Of a stretch of 64,000 bases of DNA, positions 18,271 through 33,154 are shown piece by piece. Numbering within the stretch: the first letter of the stretch is position 1; the number at the start of each line of letters is the position of its first letter. The stretch covers positions 1-64,000 of the forward strand of contig WGLX01000039.1 in assembly GCA_016125355.1 (NCBI GenBank), written 5' to 3'. The notes under the pieces were generated by a model. It made no database searches. It was not told the DNA's origin and saw nothing but the letters and a program-made list of their open reading frames with translations. Position numbers and translations under genes: made by a program. Source of the DNA: Actinomycetales bacterium (GTDB taxonomy: Bacteria; Actinomycetota; Actinomycetes; S36-B12).

Positions 18271-19706
18271 TGTCGCATTCGTCGGCCGCAGGGCCGCGCC
18301 GGATGAGCATCGTCACCCGCACGGTCCTGCTCACATCGTCCATCGCGGCCCTGGTGGTCCTCGTGGCGATGCTGGTCTCGTACCCCCTCGTGCACTCGGC
18401 CGCCGAGACGCAGACCCGCCAGGACCTCGCGAACCTCGCCGACCTGACTGCCACGGCCCTCGACGAGCGGTCCGGCCAGGCCACGCAGACGGGTCCGGGC
18501 GGCCGGGGCGGCGGCCTCCTGCCGCGCGGCCTGCTCGAGGCCCTCGAAGCACGCCAGATCAGCGGCTACCTCGTCATGCCCGGCAATGAGCCGCCGCCTG
18601 GAGTTCCTCCGGAGGTCGTCGACGTCATGCTCGCCGGGCAGTCGGTCTCCGCGGAGGGCGGTCCCGAGGGGGGCACGCTGCTCATCGAGGGCCGACCCCT
18701 CACCGCGGGCGGCGGGGTGATCCTGGTCCAGCCGTTCACCGTCGTCGGCCTGGAGTCGAGCGACGCGGTCAAGCGCATCGGGATCGCGCTGCTCGGCGGT
18801 CTGCTCATCGCCGTGCCCATCGGCTATTGGGCCGCCCGCCGCCTGACGCGCCCGCTCCGCGCGGCCGCGGACGCCGCCAACGAGATGGCGGCCGGGTCGC
18901 GCGACGTGACGCTCCGACCGGAGGGCCCCATCGAGATCGCCGACATCGCGGAGTCCCTCAACCGCCTCAACAGCGCCCTCGTCGTGAGCGAGGGCCGCCA
19001 GCGGGAGTTCCTGCTGTCGGTCTCGCATGAGCTGCGCACGCCGCTCACCGCGGTCAAGGGGTATGCCGAGGCGCTGTCCGACGGCGTGATCGAGGGGGAT
19101 GACGTCCCGCGCACGGGGGCGACCGTGGCGGCCGAGGCGGCCCGTCTCGATCGACTCGTCACCGACCTGCTCGACCTCGCCCGACTGGGAGCCGTGGACT
19201 TCCACGTGGAGCCGGTCACCGTCGACCTGGTCGAGGTCGGATCGGATGCGTGGGAGGTGTGGCAGACCCGCGGCCAGGCGGAGGACGTCACGGTCCTCAC
19301 CGAGCTCCCCGACGAGACCATGACGATCCGGACCGACCCAATGCGGGTCCGCCAGATCATCGACAACCTCGCCGAGAACGCGCTGCGCGTCTCACCGCCC
19401 GGATCCGTGATGGTCCTCGCCATCCGTCCGGAGCCCGGGGGAGCGGTCGTCGAGGTGCGCGACTCCGGGCCTGGACTGACCGATGACGACCGGTCCGTCG
19501 CCTTCGAGCCGGGCGCCCTCCACGAGCGCTACCGGGGTGTGCGACCCGTGGGAACCGGCCTCGGGCTCGCCCTCGTGGGCCGCCTCGCCCGGGGCCTCGG
19601 CGGCTCCGCTGAGGTCGGGCAGGCGCAGGAGGGGGGCGCGCGCTTCACCGTCCACCTTCCGACGGATCCGGCCGGGCTCCTCGATCCGTCCGCGCCCAGC
19701 GCGTAA
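18270..19706 (+). CDS. Membrane sensor histidine kinase
   Basis: The 478-residue protein has TM1 (about 16-40), an extracytoplasmic sensor of about 125 residues rich in Gly/Pro, TM2 (about 168-188), HAMP (to about 240), HisKA with SVSHELRTPLTAVKGYAEAL (H253), and an HATPase_c domain with NLAENALRVS (N box), DSGPGL (G1) and GTGLGLALVGRLA (G2). It starts in the stop of the response-regulator gene (TGATG; GTG 18267 is an alternative). The ligand is unknown. Its TAA stop begins the -10 of the next gene. Confidence 0.92.
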   Translation: MSHSSAAGPRRMSIVTRTVLLTSSIAALVVLVAMLVSYPLVHSAAETQTRQDLANLADLTATALDERSGQATQTGPGGRGGGLLPRGLLEALEARQISGYLVMPGNEPPPGVPPEVVDVMLAGQSVSAEGGPEGGTLLIEGRPLTAGGGVILVQPFTVVGLESSDAVKRIGIALLGGLLIAVPIGYWAARRLTRPLRAAADAANEMAAGSRDVTLRPEGPIEIADIAESLNRLNSALVVSEGRQREFLLSVSHELRTPLTAVKGYAEALSDGVIEGDDVPRTGATVAAEAARLDRLVTDLLDLARLGAVDFHVEPVTVDLVEVGSDAWEVWQTRGQAEDVTVLTELPDETMTIRTDPMRVRQIIDNLAENALRVSPPGSVMVLAIRPEPGGAVVEVRDSGPGLTDDDRSVAFEPGALHERYRGVRPVGTGLGLALVGRLARGLGGSAEVGQAQEGGARFTVHLPTDPAGLLDPSAPSA

Positions 19707-19709
19707 GGT
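19704..19709 (+). promoter_or_regulatory. -10 box TAAGGT, leaderless start of the DUF2752 gene
   Basis: TAA of the box is the stop codon of the kinase gene. The box ends 7 bases before ATG 19717. Confidence 0.55.
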
Positions 19710-19716
19710 CGTGGGC

Positions 19717-20196
19717 ATGACGGTCACCGCGGAACGTCGTCCGGACACCGACGTGGGGATCCCGGCCCGTATCGACGAGCGCCCGCGCGCGCGTCGGCTC
19801 GTCGCCCCGTTGGCCACCGCGGCCGGCATCGGCGCCAGCCTCGCCTACCTGGCCGCGATCGACCCCAACGAGCCGGGTCACTATCCGCTGTGCCCGACCA
19901 AGGCCTTCTTCGGCGTCGACTGCCCGGGGTGCGGCATGCTCCGCGGCACCCACGACCTCGTCACCGGCGACATCCGGGGGGCCCTCGACCACAACGTCCT
20001 CCTGGTGGCCCTGGTGCCCTTCGCGATCGTGCTGTGGATCCGCTGGCTTCAGCGGGCGTGGCGCGGGGTGACCCCGGAGGTCACGGTCGCCCAGCTCCGG
20101 CGGCGCACCCGGATCACGGCGATCGTGATGATCGCCCTGCTCGTGTTCGGCGTCGTGCGCAACTTCGTGCCGTACCTGGGATCCGGCATCGGCTGA
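19717..20196 (+). CDS. DUF2752 membrane protein
   Basis: The 159-residue protein has the DUF2752 core LCPTKAFFGVDCPGCGMLRGTHDLVTGD with its paired Cys motif (CPGCG), followed by ALDHNV. It has three hydrophobic segments: about 28-45, 92-110 and 133-150. Function is unknown. In actinobacteria this gene often lies just before trpC. The N-terminal 30 residues are charged and probably cytoplasmic. Confidence 0.85.
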   Translation: MTVTAERRPDTDVGIPARIDERPRARRLVAPLATAAGIGASLAYLAAIDPNEPGHYPLCPTKAFFGVDCPGCGMLRGTHDLVTGDIRGALDHNVLLVALVPFAIVLWIRWLQRAWRGVTPEVTVAQLRRRTRITAIVMIALLVFGVVRNFVPYLGSGIG

Positions 20197-20227
20197 CCTC
20201 GTCTCCGGGGCCCGCGCAGGGCGTGGT

Positions 20228-20233
20228 TAGTCT
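20228..20233 (+). promoter_or_regulatory. -10 box TAGTCT, leaderless start of trpC
   Basis: It ends 6 bases before GTG 20240. There is no Shine-Dalgarno between box and start. Confidence 0.6.
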
Positions 20234-20239
20234 TGCCGG

Positions 20240-21049
20240 GTGACCGTGCTCGACGAGATCATCGCCGGCGTCCGCGAGGACGTCGCCGACCGGATGAGCC
20301 GGGTGCCCCTCGAGGAGCTCAAGGAACGCTCCGCGCACATGCAACCCGCCCGCGATGTCGCGGCGGTCCTCGCGGATGACGACGTGTGCGTCATCGCCGA
20401 GGTCAAGAGGTCCAGCCCCAGCAGGGGTGCCCTCGCCGAGATCGCAGACCCCGCCGCCCTGGCTGTCGAGTACGAGGCCGGTGGTGCGCACTGCATCAGC
20501 GTGCTCACCGAGCAGCGACGGTTCGGCGGGTCCCTGGCCGACCTCGCCGCCGTCCGCGCCGCCGTGGACATCCCCGTGCTCCGCAAGGACTTCATCGTCA
20601 CCAGCTACCAGCTGTGGGAGGCGAAGGCCTACGGCGCGGACATGGTCCTGCTGATCGTCGCGGCACTCGAGCAGCCCGCATTGGTCAGCCTGATCGAGCG
20701 GGCGCACAGCCTCGGGCTGACGACCCTCGTCGAGGTCCACGACGAGGATGAGGTCATGCGGGCCGTGGCCGCCGGAGCGCGCGTCATCGGGGTGAACGCC
20801 CGCAACCTGAAGACCCTCGAGGTGGATCGGGACACCTTCGCCCGCGTCGCGCCCTGCATCCCCGACACGTGCATCAAGGTGGCCGAGTCAGGCATCCGGG
20901 ATCCCCACGACCTCATCGTCTACGCCGAGGCGGGTGCGGATGCCGTGCTCGTCGGCGAGAGCCTCGTCACCGGCAAGGACCCACGCACCGCTGTCCACGA
21001 TCTCGTGACGGCGGGTGCCCACCCAGCACTGCGCCACGGACGGGACTGA
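20240..21049 (+). CDS. trpC: Indole-3-glycerol phosphate synthase
   Basis: TIM-barrel enzyme closing the indole ring from CdRP. The 269-residue protein has [13 protein letters not shown] (catalytic Lys), [20 protein letters not shown] (catalytic Lys), [10 protein letters not shown] and VAESGIRDP (active-site Glu and Ser). It is monofunctional with no TrpF domain. It leads a trpC-B-A transcript from its own promoter, and trpB begins 3 bases after its stop. Confidence 0.95.
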   Translation: MTVLDEIIAGVREDVADRMSRVPLEELKERSAHMQPARDVAAVLADDDVCVIAEVKRSSPSRGALAEIADPAALAVEYEAGGAHCISVLTEQRRFGGSLADLAAVRAAVDIPVLRKDFIVTSYQLWEAKAYGADMVLLIVAALEQPALVSLIERAHSLGLTTLVEVHDEDEVMRAVAAGARVIGVNARNLKTLEVDRDTFARVAPCIPDTCIKVAESGIRDPHDLIVYAEAGADAVLVGESLVTGKDPRTAVHDLVTAGAHPALRHGRD

Positions 21050-21052
21050 ACG

Positions 21053-22312
21053 GTGAGCACGGACAGCACGGGGAGCCCCGCCCCCCGATCCCTCGATGAG
21101 CACGGGCACTTCGGACCGTTCGGCGGCCGGTTCGTGCCCGAGGCCCTGACCGCCGCGCTCGACGAGCTCGACGCCGAGTTCCGCGCCGCCATCGTCGACC
21201 CCGAGTTCACGACGCGGCTCGTGCAGCTCGAGAGGGACTACACCGGGCGGCCGAGCCCGCTCACCCCGGCGCTGCGCTTCGGCGAGCTGTGCGGGGGCGC
21301 ACGCGTCTACCTCAAGCGTGAGGACCTCAACCACACCGGCTCGCACAAGATCAACAACGTCCTGGGCCAGGCGCTCCTGACGGTGCGCATGGGCAAGGAG
21401 CGGGTGATCGCCGAGACCGGCGCGGGCCAGCACGGCGTCGCCACGGCCACCGCCGCGGCGCTCATGGGCCTGGAGTGCACCGTCTACATGGGCGAGGAGG
21501 ACACCCGCCGCCAGGCCCTGAACGTGGCCCGGATGAAGCTCCTCGGGGCGGAGGTCATCCCGGTCACGGCGGGCAGCCGCACCCTGAAGGACGCGATCAA
21601 CGAGGCGATGCGCGACTGGGTCACCACCGTGGAGCGCACCCACTACGTGCTCGGCACCGTCACCGGACCGGCCCCCTTCCCCGAGATGGTGCGCTACTTC
21701 CACCAGGTCATCGGGCGCGAGGCGAGGGAGCAGATCCTCGCGGTCGAGGGTCGCCTGCCGGACGCGGTCGCCGCGTGCGTGGGGGGCGGCTCCAATGCGA
21801 TCGGGATCTTCGGCGCCTTCCTCGACGAGCCATCCGTGCAGCTGCGTGGCTACGAGGCAGGCGGGGAGGGTGTGGAGACGGGCCGGCACGCATCGCGCTT
21901 CGCCGCCGGCCGACCGGGCGTCCTGCACGGCGCGCGCACCTACGTGATGCAGGACGAGTGGGGCCAGACACTGCCCTCGCATTCCATCTCGGCGGGCCTG
22001 GACTATCCGGGGGTGGGCCCCGAGCACTCCTGGCTGCATGACACCGGCCGCGCCACCTACGAGCCCATCGACGACCGCGAGGCCATGGAGGCCTTCGCGG
22101 CGCTGTGCCGGACGGAGGGGATCATCCCGGCCATCGAGTCTGCGCACGCGCTCGCAGGGGCGATGCGACTCGGCCGCGAGCTCGGTCCGGATGCCGTCAT
22201 CCTCGTCAACCTGTCGGGTCGCGGCGACAAGGACGTGGCCACCGCCGCGGCCTGGTTCGGCATGGACCTCGAGGGTCATGATCTCGGCCGGGCTCCGGGA
22301 GGACAGGCATGA
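21053..22312 (+). CDS. trpB: Tryptophan synthase beta subunit
   Basis: PLP enzyme joining indole and serine. The 419-residue protein has GRFVPEAL, the PLP lysine in HTGSHKINN (about residue 98), [12 protein letters not shown] (active-site Glu) and [10 protein letters not shown] (phosphate loop). It has an extended N-terminus of about 20 residues. It overlaps trpA by 4 bases (ATGA), as expected for two subunits of one channelled complex. Confidence 0.96.
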   Translation: MSTDSTGSPAPRSLDEHGHFGPFGGRFVPEALTAALDELDAEFRAAIVDPEFTTRLVQLERDYTGRPSPLTPALRFGELCGGARVYLKREDLNHTGSHKINNVLGQALLTVRMGKERVIAETGAGQHGVATATAAALMGLECTVYMGEEDTRRQALNVARMKLLGAEVIPVTAGSRTLKDAINEAMRDWVTTVERTHYVLGTVTGPAPFPEMVRYFHQVIGREAREQILAVEGRLPDAVAACVGGGSNAIGIFGAFLDEPSVQLRGYEAGGEGVETGRHASRFAAGRPGVLHGARTYVMQDEWGQTLPSHSISAGLDYPGVGPEHSWLHDTGRATYEPIDDREAMEAFAALCRTEGIIPAIESAHALAGAMRLGRELGPDAVILVNLSGRGDKDVATAAAWFGMDLEGHDLGRAPGGQA

Positions 22313-23115
22313 GCACGCTCGCCGAGGCCTTCGCCCGCGCCCGCGACGAGAACCGCGCGGCGCTGATCGGCTACCTGCCCGCCGGCTTCCCGACCAAGGA
22401 GCAGGGCATCGAGCTGATGGCCGCGATGGTCGCCGCCGGAGTGGACATCGTGGAGGTGGGCCTGCCGTACTCGGACCCGCTCATGGACGGGCCCGACATC
22501 CAGGCCGCCGTCACGACGGCGCTCGCCGCCGGCACCACCACGGACGTCGTCCTCGACACGGTCGCTGCCGTGGCCGACACGGGTGCGGTCGCGCTCGTCA
22601 TGTCCTACTGGAACCCCATCGAGCAGTACGGGGTCGACCGGTTCGCCGAAAGGATGGCCGCGGCGGGGGGTCGGGGCGTCATCACTCCGGACCTCACTCC
22701 CGAGGAGGCCGGCGACTGGGTCGCTGCGACGACCGCGAACGGCCTCGACCGCGTCTTCCTCGCGGCGCCGTCCTCCACGGATGCCCGGATCGGAGTCATC
22801 GCATCGGTGACGTCCGGCTTCCTCTACGCGGCGTCGAAGATGGGAGTGACCGGCGGCCGCACGGCGATCAGCTCTGCCGCTCCGGACCTGGTCAAGCGCT
22901 GCCGGTCCCTCACCGACCTCCCCATCGCCGTGGGCATCGGTATCTCGACGGGGGAGCAGGCGGCCGAGGTGGCCGGGTACGCGGACGGGGTGATCGTGGG
23001 TGCGGCCTTCGTGCGCAGGGTCCTGAACGCCCCTGACCATGCGGGAGCCCTCGCCGGCGTCACGGAGCTCGCCACCGAGCTTGCGGCCGGCGTGCGGAAC
23101 CCCAGGATCCCTTGA
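22309..23115 (+). CDS. trpA: Tryptophan synthase alpha subunit
   Basis: TIM-barrel subunit that cleaves indole-3-glycerol phosphate to indole and G3P. The 268-residue protein has [34 protein letters not shown] (catalytic Glu and Asp) and the phosphate loop GIGISTGEQ. Its start overlaps the trpB stop. It is the last gene of the trp block; a 17-bp palindrome follows 18 bases after the stop. Confidence 0.95.
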   Translation: MSTLAEAFARARDENRAALIGYLPAGFPTKEQGIELMAAMVAAGVDIVEVGLPYSDPLMDGPDIQAAVTTALAAGTTTDVVLDTVAAVADTGAVALVMSYWNPIEQYGVDRFAERMAAAGGRGVITPDLTPEEAGDWVAATTANGLDRVFLAAPSSTDARIGVIASVTSGFLYAASKMGVTGGRTAISSAAPDLVKRCRSLTDLPIAVGIGISTGEQAAEVAGYADGVIVGAAFVRRVLNAPDHAGALAGVTELATELAAGVRNPRIP

Positions 23116-23133
23116 ACCGTCAACCAGAGCGAC

Positions 23134-23150
23134 CCCGTACCGTGTACGGG
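23134..23150. promoter_or_regulatory. 17-bp perfect palindrome (operator or terminator candidate)
   Basis: CCCGTAC and GTACGGG flank CGT. A -10-like CAAGGT (23152-23157) abuts it, so it would sit in the -35/-10 spacer of the next gene. Confidence 0.45.
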
Positions 23151-23194
23151 ACAAGGTGCGTCCCTCCGGGCGCTGACCAGCGGGAGCTGTGCAC

Positions 23195-24037
23195 ATGAGT
23201 GAGTCGGGCAAGAACCGTCGTGACCGGGCCGCAGCAGCCCGGGATGCAGCCGCCGCGGACGAGCGGCGGCGCGAGCGCCTCGTGCGGATCATCGGCGCCG
23301 TGACCGTCCTGGTGGTCGTGGTCGGGATCATCGCCGTCGCGCTCGTGGCCCGCAACTCGTCGAGCACGGACGCCACGCCTGCCCCCACCGCGGATCCGGC
23401 AGCGGCGGCCCCCGCCGGGACCCTGCCGTCGGACGACCCCCTCAAGTACGGCGTGCCGGTAGGCACCGCGCCCGCGGACGCCCCGGTCCTGGAGATCTGG
23501 GAGGACTTCCAGTGCCCTGCGTGCGACGCGGTGGAGAAGACCAACGGCGCCGGCATCCTGGACCTCGCGAACTCCGGCCAGGTGCGGCTCGTGTGGCGCA
23601 TGGCGACCTTCCTCGACCGCGTGAACGAGGGCGGCGATCCCTCCGTCGCCAACTCGTCCACGCGGGCCGCGGCCGCCTTCGGCTGCGCCATCGACGCGGG
23701 GAAGACCGAGGAGTTCCACAAGGTCGTCTTCGACAACCAGCCGGCGAACGAGGGTGACGGGTACACCGAGGAGCAGCTCATCGCCTTCGGGTCCGACATC
23801 GGCCTGACCGGCGGCGAGCTGGACACCTACACCCAGTGCGTCAAGGACGGCACCTACCTCGGCTGGGCCAGCAACTCCGGTGCCGCCTTCCAGGAGGCGG
23901 GCCACCCGGGCACCCCGTTCGCGCTGCTCAACGGCGTCGAGGTCCCGACCCAGACGCTCGTGGACCAGGCGGCCCTCGAGGCCCTCGTGAAGGGCGGCGG
24001 CTCGGCGTCGTCGGCTCCCTCGCCGGCCGCGTCCTAG
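23195..24037 (+). CDS. DsbA/thioredoxin-fold membrane-anchored protein
   Basis: The 280-residue protein has a charged cytoplasmic N-terminus, one TM helix (about 31-52), an Ala/Pro/Thr linker (to about 85), then a thioredoxin-like domain with the redox motif CPAC (about residue 106) after EIWEDFQ. This arrangement matches actinobacterial DsbA-like/MdbA-type proteins that form or shuffle disulfides outside the membrane. ATG 23195 is chosen because GGGAG ends 8 bases before it; GTG 23189 is too close. It may share a transcript with lgt, 18 bases downstream. Confidence 0.85.
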   Translation: MSESGKNRRDRAAAARDAAAADERRRERLVRIIGAVTVLVVVVGIIAVALVARNSSSTDATPAPTADPAAAAPAGTLPSDDPLKYGVPVGTAPADAPVLEIWEDFQCPACDAVEKTNGAGILDLANSGQVRLVWRMATFLDRVNEGGDPSVANSSTRAAAAFGCAIDAGKTEEFHKVVFDNQPANEGDGYTEEQLIAFGSDIGLTGGELDTYTQCVKDGTYLGWASNSGAAFQEAGHPGTPFALLNGVEVPTQTLVDQAALEALVKGGGSASSAPSPAAS

Positions 24038-24055
24038 TCGGAGGTCGTCGAGGCG

Positions 24056-24925
24056 ATGAGCATGCTTCCCGCCAGCATCCCCAGCCCGGAGCAGGGGGTC
24101 TGGAACCTGGGGCCCCTGCCGATCCGGGCCTACGCCCTGCTCATCGTCCTCGGCATCGTCCTGGCGGTCTACATCGGCAACCGCCGGTACGAGGCCCGGG
24201 GCGGCAAGCCCGGCACGATCACGGACATCGCCATCTGGGCGGTCCCCTTCGGCATCATCGGCGGCCGTCTCTACCACGTCATCACGGACTGGCAGATCTA
24301 CTTCGCCGAGGGCGGGCGGGGCCTGGCGGGTGCCCTCCGGATCTGGGATGGCGGCCTCGGCATCTGGGGTGCGGTCATGCTCGGCGGGGTGGGCGCCTGG
24401 ATCGGGGCCCGTCGTGCCGGGATCCTGCTGCCGCCCGTCGGGGACGCCATCGCCCCGGGCATCGCCGTGGCCCAGGCCCTCGGCCGCTGGGGCAACTGGT
24501 TCAACCAGGAGCTGTTCGGGGCCCCGACCGACCTGCCGTGGGGACTGGAGATCGATCCGGCGAATCGCCCGGTCGGCTACGAGCAGTACGCGACCTTCCA
24601 TCCCACCTTCCTGTACGAGTCCCTGTGGCTGATCGGCATGGCGCTCGTCCTGGTGTGGGCGGACCGGCGGTTCCAGATGGGGCACGGCCGGGTCTTCGCC
24701 CTGTATGTCCTGCTGTACACCATCGGCCGTGGCTGGATCGAGGCGTTGCGTATCGACGACGCCCACCACATCCTCGGCCTCCGGCTGAACGACTGGACGT
24801 CGATCATCGTCGGGGCGGGTGCCCTAGCCTTCCTGATCTGGTCGGCGCGGAACCGTCCCGGACGTGAGAAGGACCTCACCCGGTCCCCGGCTCCGGTGGA
24901 CGGCGAGTCGACGCCGATCGGGTAG
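24056..24925 (+). CDS. lgt: Prolipoprotein diacylglyceryl transferase
   Basis: Transfers diacylglycerol from phosphatidylglycerol to the lipobox Cys. The 289-residue polytopic membrane protein has the Lgt signature GRWGNWFNQELFG, preceded by FGIIGGRLYHV and followed by HPTFLYESLW. The product is the substrate for LspA, encoded at 600. A second in-frame ATG is at 24062. The TAG stop starts the -10 box of gltB. Confidence 0.95.
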   Translation: MSMLPASIPSPEQGVWNLGPLPIRAYALLIVLGIVLAVYIGNRRYEARGGKPGTITDIAIWAVPFGIIGGRLYHVITDWQIYFAEGGRGLAGALRIWDGGLGIWGAVMLGGVGAWIGARRAGILLPPVGDAIAPGIAVAQALGRWGNWFNQELFGAPTDLPWGLEIDPANRPVGYEQYATFHPTFLYESLWLIGMALVLVWADRRFQMGHGRVFALYVLLYTIGRGWIEALRIDDAHHILGLRLNDWTSIIVGAGALAFLIWSARNRPGREKDLTRSPAPVDGESTPIG

Positions 24926-24928
24926 TCT
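24923..24928 (+). promoter_or_regulatory. -10 box TAGTCT for gltB
   Basis: TAG is the lgt stop codon. Initiation about 7 bases downstream leaves a leader of roughly 90 bases before gltB, unlike the leaderless genes around it. Confidence 0.5.
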
Positions 24929-25024
24929 GCGCGGGCGGGCCAACGTCGTCCCGCACCACTGGCAGCTCGGCCCTCCCGGGCCCCCGCCTCGGCGGCGCTG
25001 TCACGGACGACGACAAGGATGGCC

Positions 25025-31011
<5,987 letters not shown>

Positions 31012-31016
<5 letters not shown>

Positions 31017-31025
31017 CCGTTTACG
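31012..31025. promoter_or_regulatory. LacI-family-like operator upstream of pyk
   Basis: TGTAACCGTTTACG matches the TGTAAACGTTTACA type of central-CG operator at 12 of 14 positions. It sits 2 bases upstream of the pyk -10 box and stands out as A/T-rich here. Confidence 0.4.
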
Positions 31026-31027
31026 GC

Positions 31028-31033
31028 TAGACT
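31028..31033 (+). promoter_or_regulatory. -10 box TAGACT of pyk
   Basis: It ends 8 bases before ATG 31042, with no Shine-Dalgarno; a leaderless or nearly leaderless mRNA is expected. Confidence 0.55.
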
Positions 31034-31041
31034 CCGGACTC

Positions 31042-32475
31042 ATGCGTCGCGCGAAGATCGTTGCCACCCTCGGACCGGCCACGAGCACCCTGGAGGACAT
31101 CCGGGCCCTCGTGGACGCCGGGATGGACGTCGCCCGGCTGAACCTGTCCCACGGCAGTCACGACGTGCACGAGAAGGTCTACGCCAACGTGCGCCGGGCG
31201 TCGGACGACTCCGGTCGCGGCGTCGGTGTCCTCGTCGACCTCCAGGGGCCGAAGATCCGCCTCGGCACCTTCGCCTCCGGCCCGGTGCTCCTGGAGAACG
31301 ACGCCGAGTTCGTCGTCACCACCGAGGACGTGCCCGGCGACAGGGAGATGGTGTCGACCACGTACAAGGGGCTGCCGGGCGATGTCCGGCCCGGCGACCT
31401 CGTGCTCGTCGATGACGGGCGCGTGGAACTGAAGGTCACCAAGGTCGACGGGCCGCGGGTGCACACCCGGGTCATCGAGGGTGGCCGCGTCTCCGACAAC
31501 AAGGGCTTCAACCTGCCCGGTGCGGCGATGAGCGTTCCGGCACTGTCCGAGAAGGATGTGGCGGACCTTCGCTGGGCGCTGCGCATCGGGGCCGACCTCA
31601 TCGCGCTGTCCTTCGTCCGCTCGGCCGCCGACATCGTGGCGGTGCACGAGATCATGGACGAGGAGGGCGTGCGCCTCCCGGTGCTGGCGAAGATCGAGAA
31701 GCCGCAGGCGATCGACAATCTCGAGGAGATCATCGCCGCCTTCGACGGCGTGATGGTCGCGCGAGGAGACCTCGGCGTCGAACTGCCCCTCGAAGCGGTT
31801 CCGCTCGTCCAGAAGCGGGCGGTCCACCTGTGCCGCGAGGCCGGCAAGCCGGTCATCGTGGCCACCCAGATGCTCGACTCGATGGCCACGTCGAACCGAC
31901 CCACCCGCGCCGAGGCGAGCGACGTCGCGAACGCCGTGCTCGATGGGGCGGATGCCCTCATGCTGTCGGGAGAGACCAGTGTCGGCGTCCACCCACCGCA
32001 CGTCGTCGACACGATGAGCCGGATCATCGAGCACGTCGAGTCCGCTGCCCTCCACGAGCTCCCCGATCTCTCGGACCCCTGGACCGGCTCGACCGCGCGC
32101 GCCCTGACGCACGCGGCCGTCGACGTCGCCGACGGTGTCGCCGCGACGCACCTGATCGCCTTCACCGAGACCGGCTCGTCAGCCCGCCTGATCGCCCGCT
32201 GGCGCAGCCGGACCCCCATCCTCGCCTTCACCCCGAATCCCCGGGTGCGCAGCCAGCTGGCCCTCGTGTGGGGCGTCGAGACCTTCCTGGTGAGCAAGGC
32301 CAGCCACACGGACGACATGGTCGTGATGGTCGACAAGGCGCTGCTGGAGATCGGTCGGGCGAGCTACGGCGACCGCGTCGTCATCGTCGCCGGGGTGCCC
32401 CCGGGAATCCCGGGCACGACCAACGGCATGCGCGTCCACAAGATGGGCAGCGCGGGGCCGGCCGGCGGCGTCTGA
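31042..32475 (+). CDS. pyk: Pyruvate kinase
   Basis: Last ATP-yielding step of glycolysis. The 477-residue protein starts RRAKIVATLGPATS, has RLNLSHG, the active-site IEKPQAIDNLEEI with catalytic Lys, MVARGDLGVELP, and VATQMLDSM. A C-terminal allosteric domain is present (about 345-477). It has its own promoter, a possible LacI-type operator, and a strong hairpin right after the stop, so it is probably monocistronic. Confidence 0.96.
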   Translation: MRRAKIVATLGPATSTLEDIRALVDAGMDVARLNLSHGSHDVHEKVYANVRRASDDSGRGVGVLVDLQGPKIRLGTFASGPVLLENDAEFVVTTEDVPGDREMVSTTYKGLPGDVRPGDLVLVDDGRVELKVTKVDGPRVHTRVIEGGRVSDNKGFNLPGAAMSVPALSEKDVADLRWALRIGADLIALSFVRSAADIVAVHEIMDEEGVRLPVLAKIEKPQAIDNLEEIIAAFDGVMVARGDLGVELPLEAVPLVQKRAVHLCREAGKPVIVATQMLDSMATSNRPTRAEASDVANAVLDGADALMLSGETSVGVHPPHVVDTMSRIIEHVESAALHELPDLSDPWTGSTARALTHAAVDVADGVAATHLIAFTETGSSARLIARWRSRTPILAFTPNPRVRSQLALVWGVETFLVSKASHTDDMVVMVDKALLEIGRASYGDRVVIVAGVPPGIPGTTNGMRVHKMGSAGPAGGV

Positions 32476-32480
32476 TCCGA

Positions 32481-32535
32481 AATCCCACCCCCGGCGTCAC
32501 ATAGGGCCGCCCGGGGTGACGCTGTGCGTGGGATT
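32481..32535 (+). terminator. Long hairpin after pyk
   Basis: Two 20-base arms (32481-32500 and 32516-32535) match at 17 of 20 positions, with ends AATCCCAC and GTGGGATT and an inner block GCGTCAC/GTGACGC. The 15-base loop holds GGGCCGCCC. It starts 6 bases after the pyk stop and has no T tract. Confidence 0.65.
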
Positions 32536-32545
32536 CCGCGTGGGA

Positions 32546-32551
32546 TAGGGT
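32546..32551 (+). promoter_or_regulatory. -10 box TAGGGT for pyrR
   Basis: It predicts a start near 32558 and a leader of about 48 bases that contains the PyrR site. Confidence 0.55.
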
Positions 32552-32574
32552 GCTGGTGTTCGGCAACCTTTAAG

Positions 32575-32600
32575 CCCGTCCAGAGAGGCGGGGAAGGGAG
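32575..32600 (+). promoter_or_regulatory. PyrR-binding RNA loop next to the pyrR Shine-Dalgarno
   Basis: CCCG and CGGG (32575-32578, 32589-32592) close a loop TCCAGAGAGG, matching the known PyrR recognition sequence (UCCnGnGAGG). The Shine-Dalgarno AAGGGAG (32594-32600) follows at once, 5 bases before ATG. PyrR-dependent translational repression of this kind is known in Mycobacterium smegmatis. Confidence 0.8.
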
Positions 32601-32605
32601 TCCGC

Positions 32606-33154
32606 ATGGATTCGCGCGCGCGCACCGTCCTCGACGACGCAGACATCGGCCGCGCCATTCGCCGCATCGCCCACGAGATCGTGGAGAAGGCCCGCGGCTC
32701 GGAGGACCTCATCCTCCTCGGCATCCCAACGCGAGGGGTCGCCCTCGCCCATCGGATCGCTGAGGCCATCGATGCCATCGAGGGCACGCACGTCCCAGTC
32801 GGCGCCCTCGACATCACCCTGTACCGCGACGACCTGCGGCTGAAGCCAGCGCGGGCTCTCGAGCCGACGACCATCCCGCCCGGCGGGATCGATGACCGCA
32901 CCGTCGTCCTCGTCGACGACGTCCTGTACTCCGGCCGCACGGTGCGGGCCGCCCTCGACGCCCTCAACGACGTCGGCCGCCCGGCCGCGGTCCGGCTCGC
33001 GGTCCTGGTCGACCGCGGGCATCGGCAGCTGCCCATCCGCCCCGACTACGTAGGCAAGAACCTCCCGACGTCACTCGCCGAGCAGGTCAAGGTCGAGGTG
33101 GCGGAAGTCGATGGCGTCGACCGCGTGACCATCTGGGAGGGGGAGGACGCATGA
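32606..33154 (+). CDS. pyrR: Bifunctional pyr-operon regulator / uracil phosphoribosyltransferase
   Basis: UMP-sensing RNA-binding protein of the PRTase fold. The 182-residue protein has the PRPP loop [21 protein letters not shown] (about residues 102-122) and the family segment [10 protein letters not shown]. It regulates the pyr genes through the loop in its own leader. The ATG is set by the strong Shine-Dalgarno. It overlaps pyrB by 4 bases (ATGA), so repression at pyrR could spread downstream by coupling. Confidence 0.94.
   Translation: MDSRARTVLDDADIGRAIRRIAHEIVEKARGSEDLILLGIPTRGVALAHRIAEAIDAIEGTHVPVGALDITLYRDDLRLKPARALEPTTIPPGGIDDRTVVLVDDVLYSGRTVRAALDALNDVGRPAAVRLAVLVDRGHRQLPIRPDYVGKNLPTSLAEQVKVEVAEVDGVDRVTIWEGEDA

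Noticed and set aside
20888-22279. Long minus-strand open frame opposite trpB
   Set aside because: Shadow frame of trpB with no recognisable motif or ribosome site.
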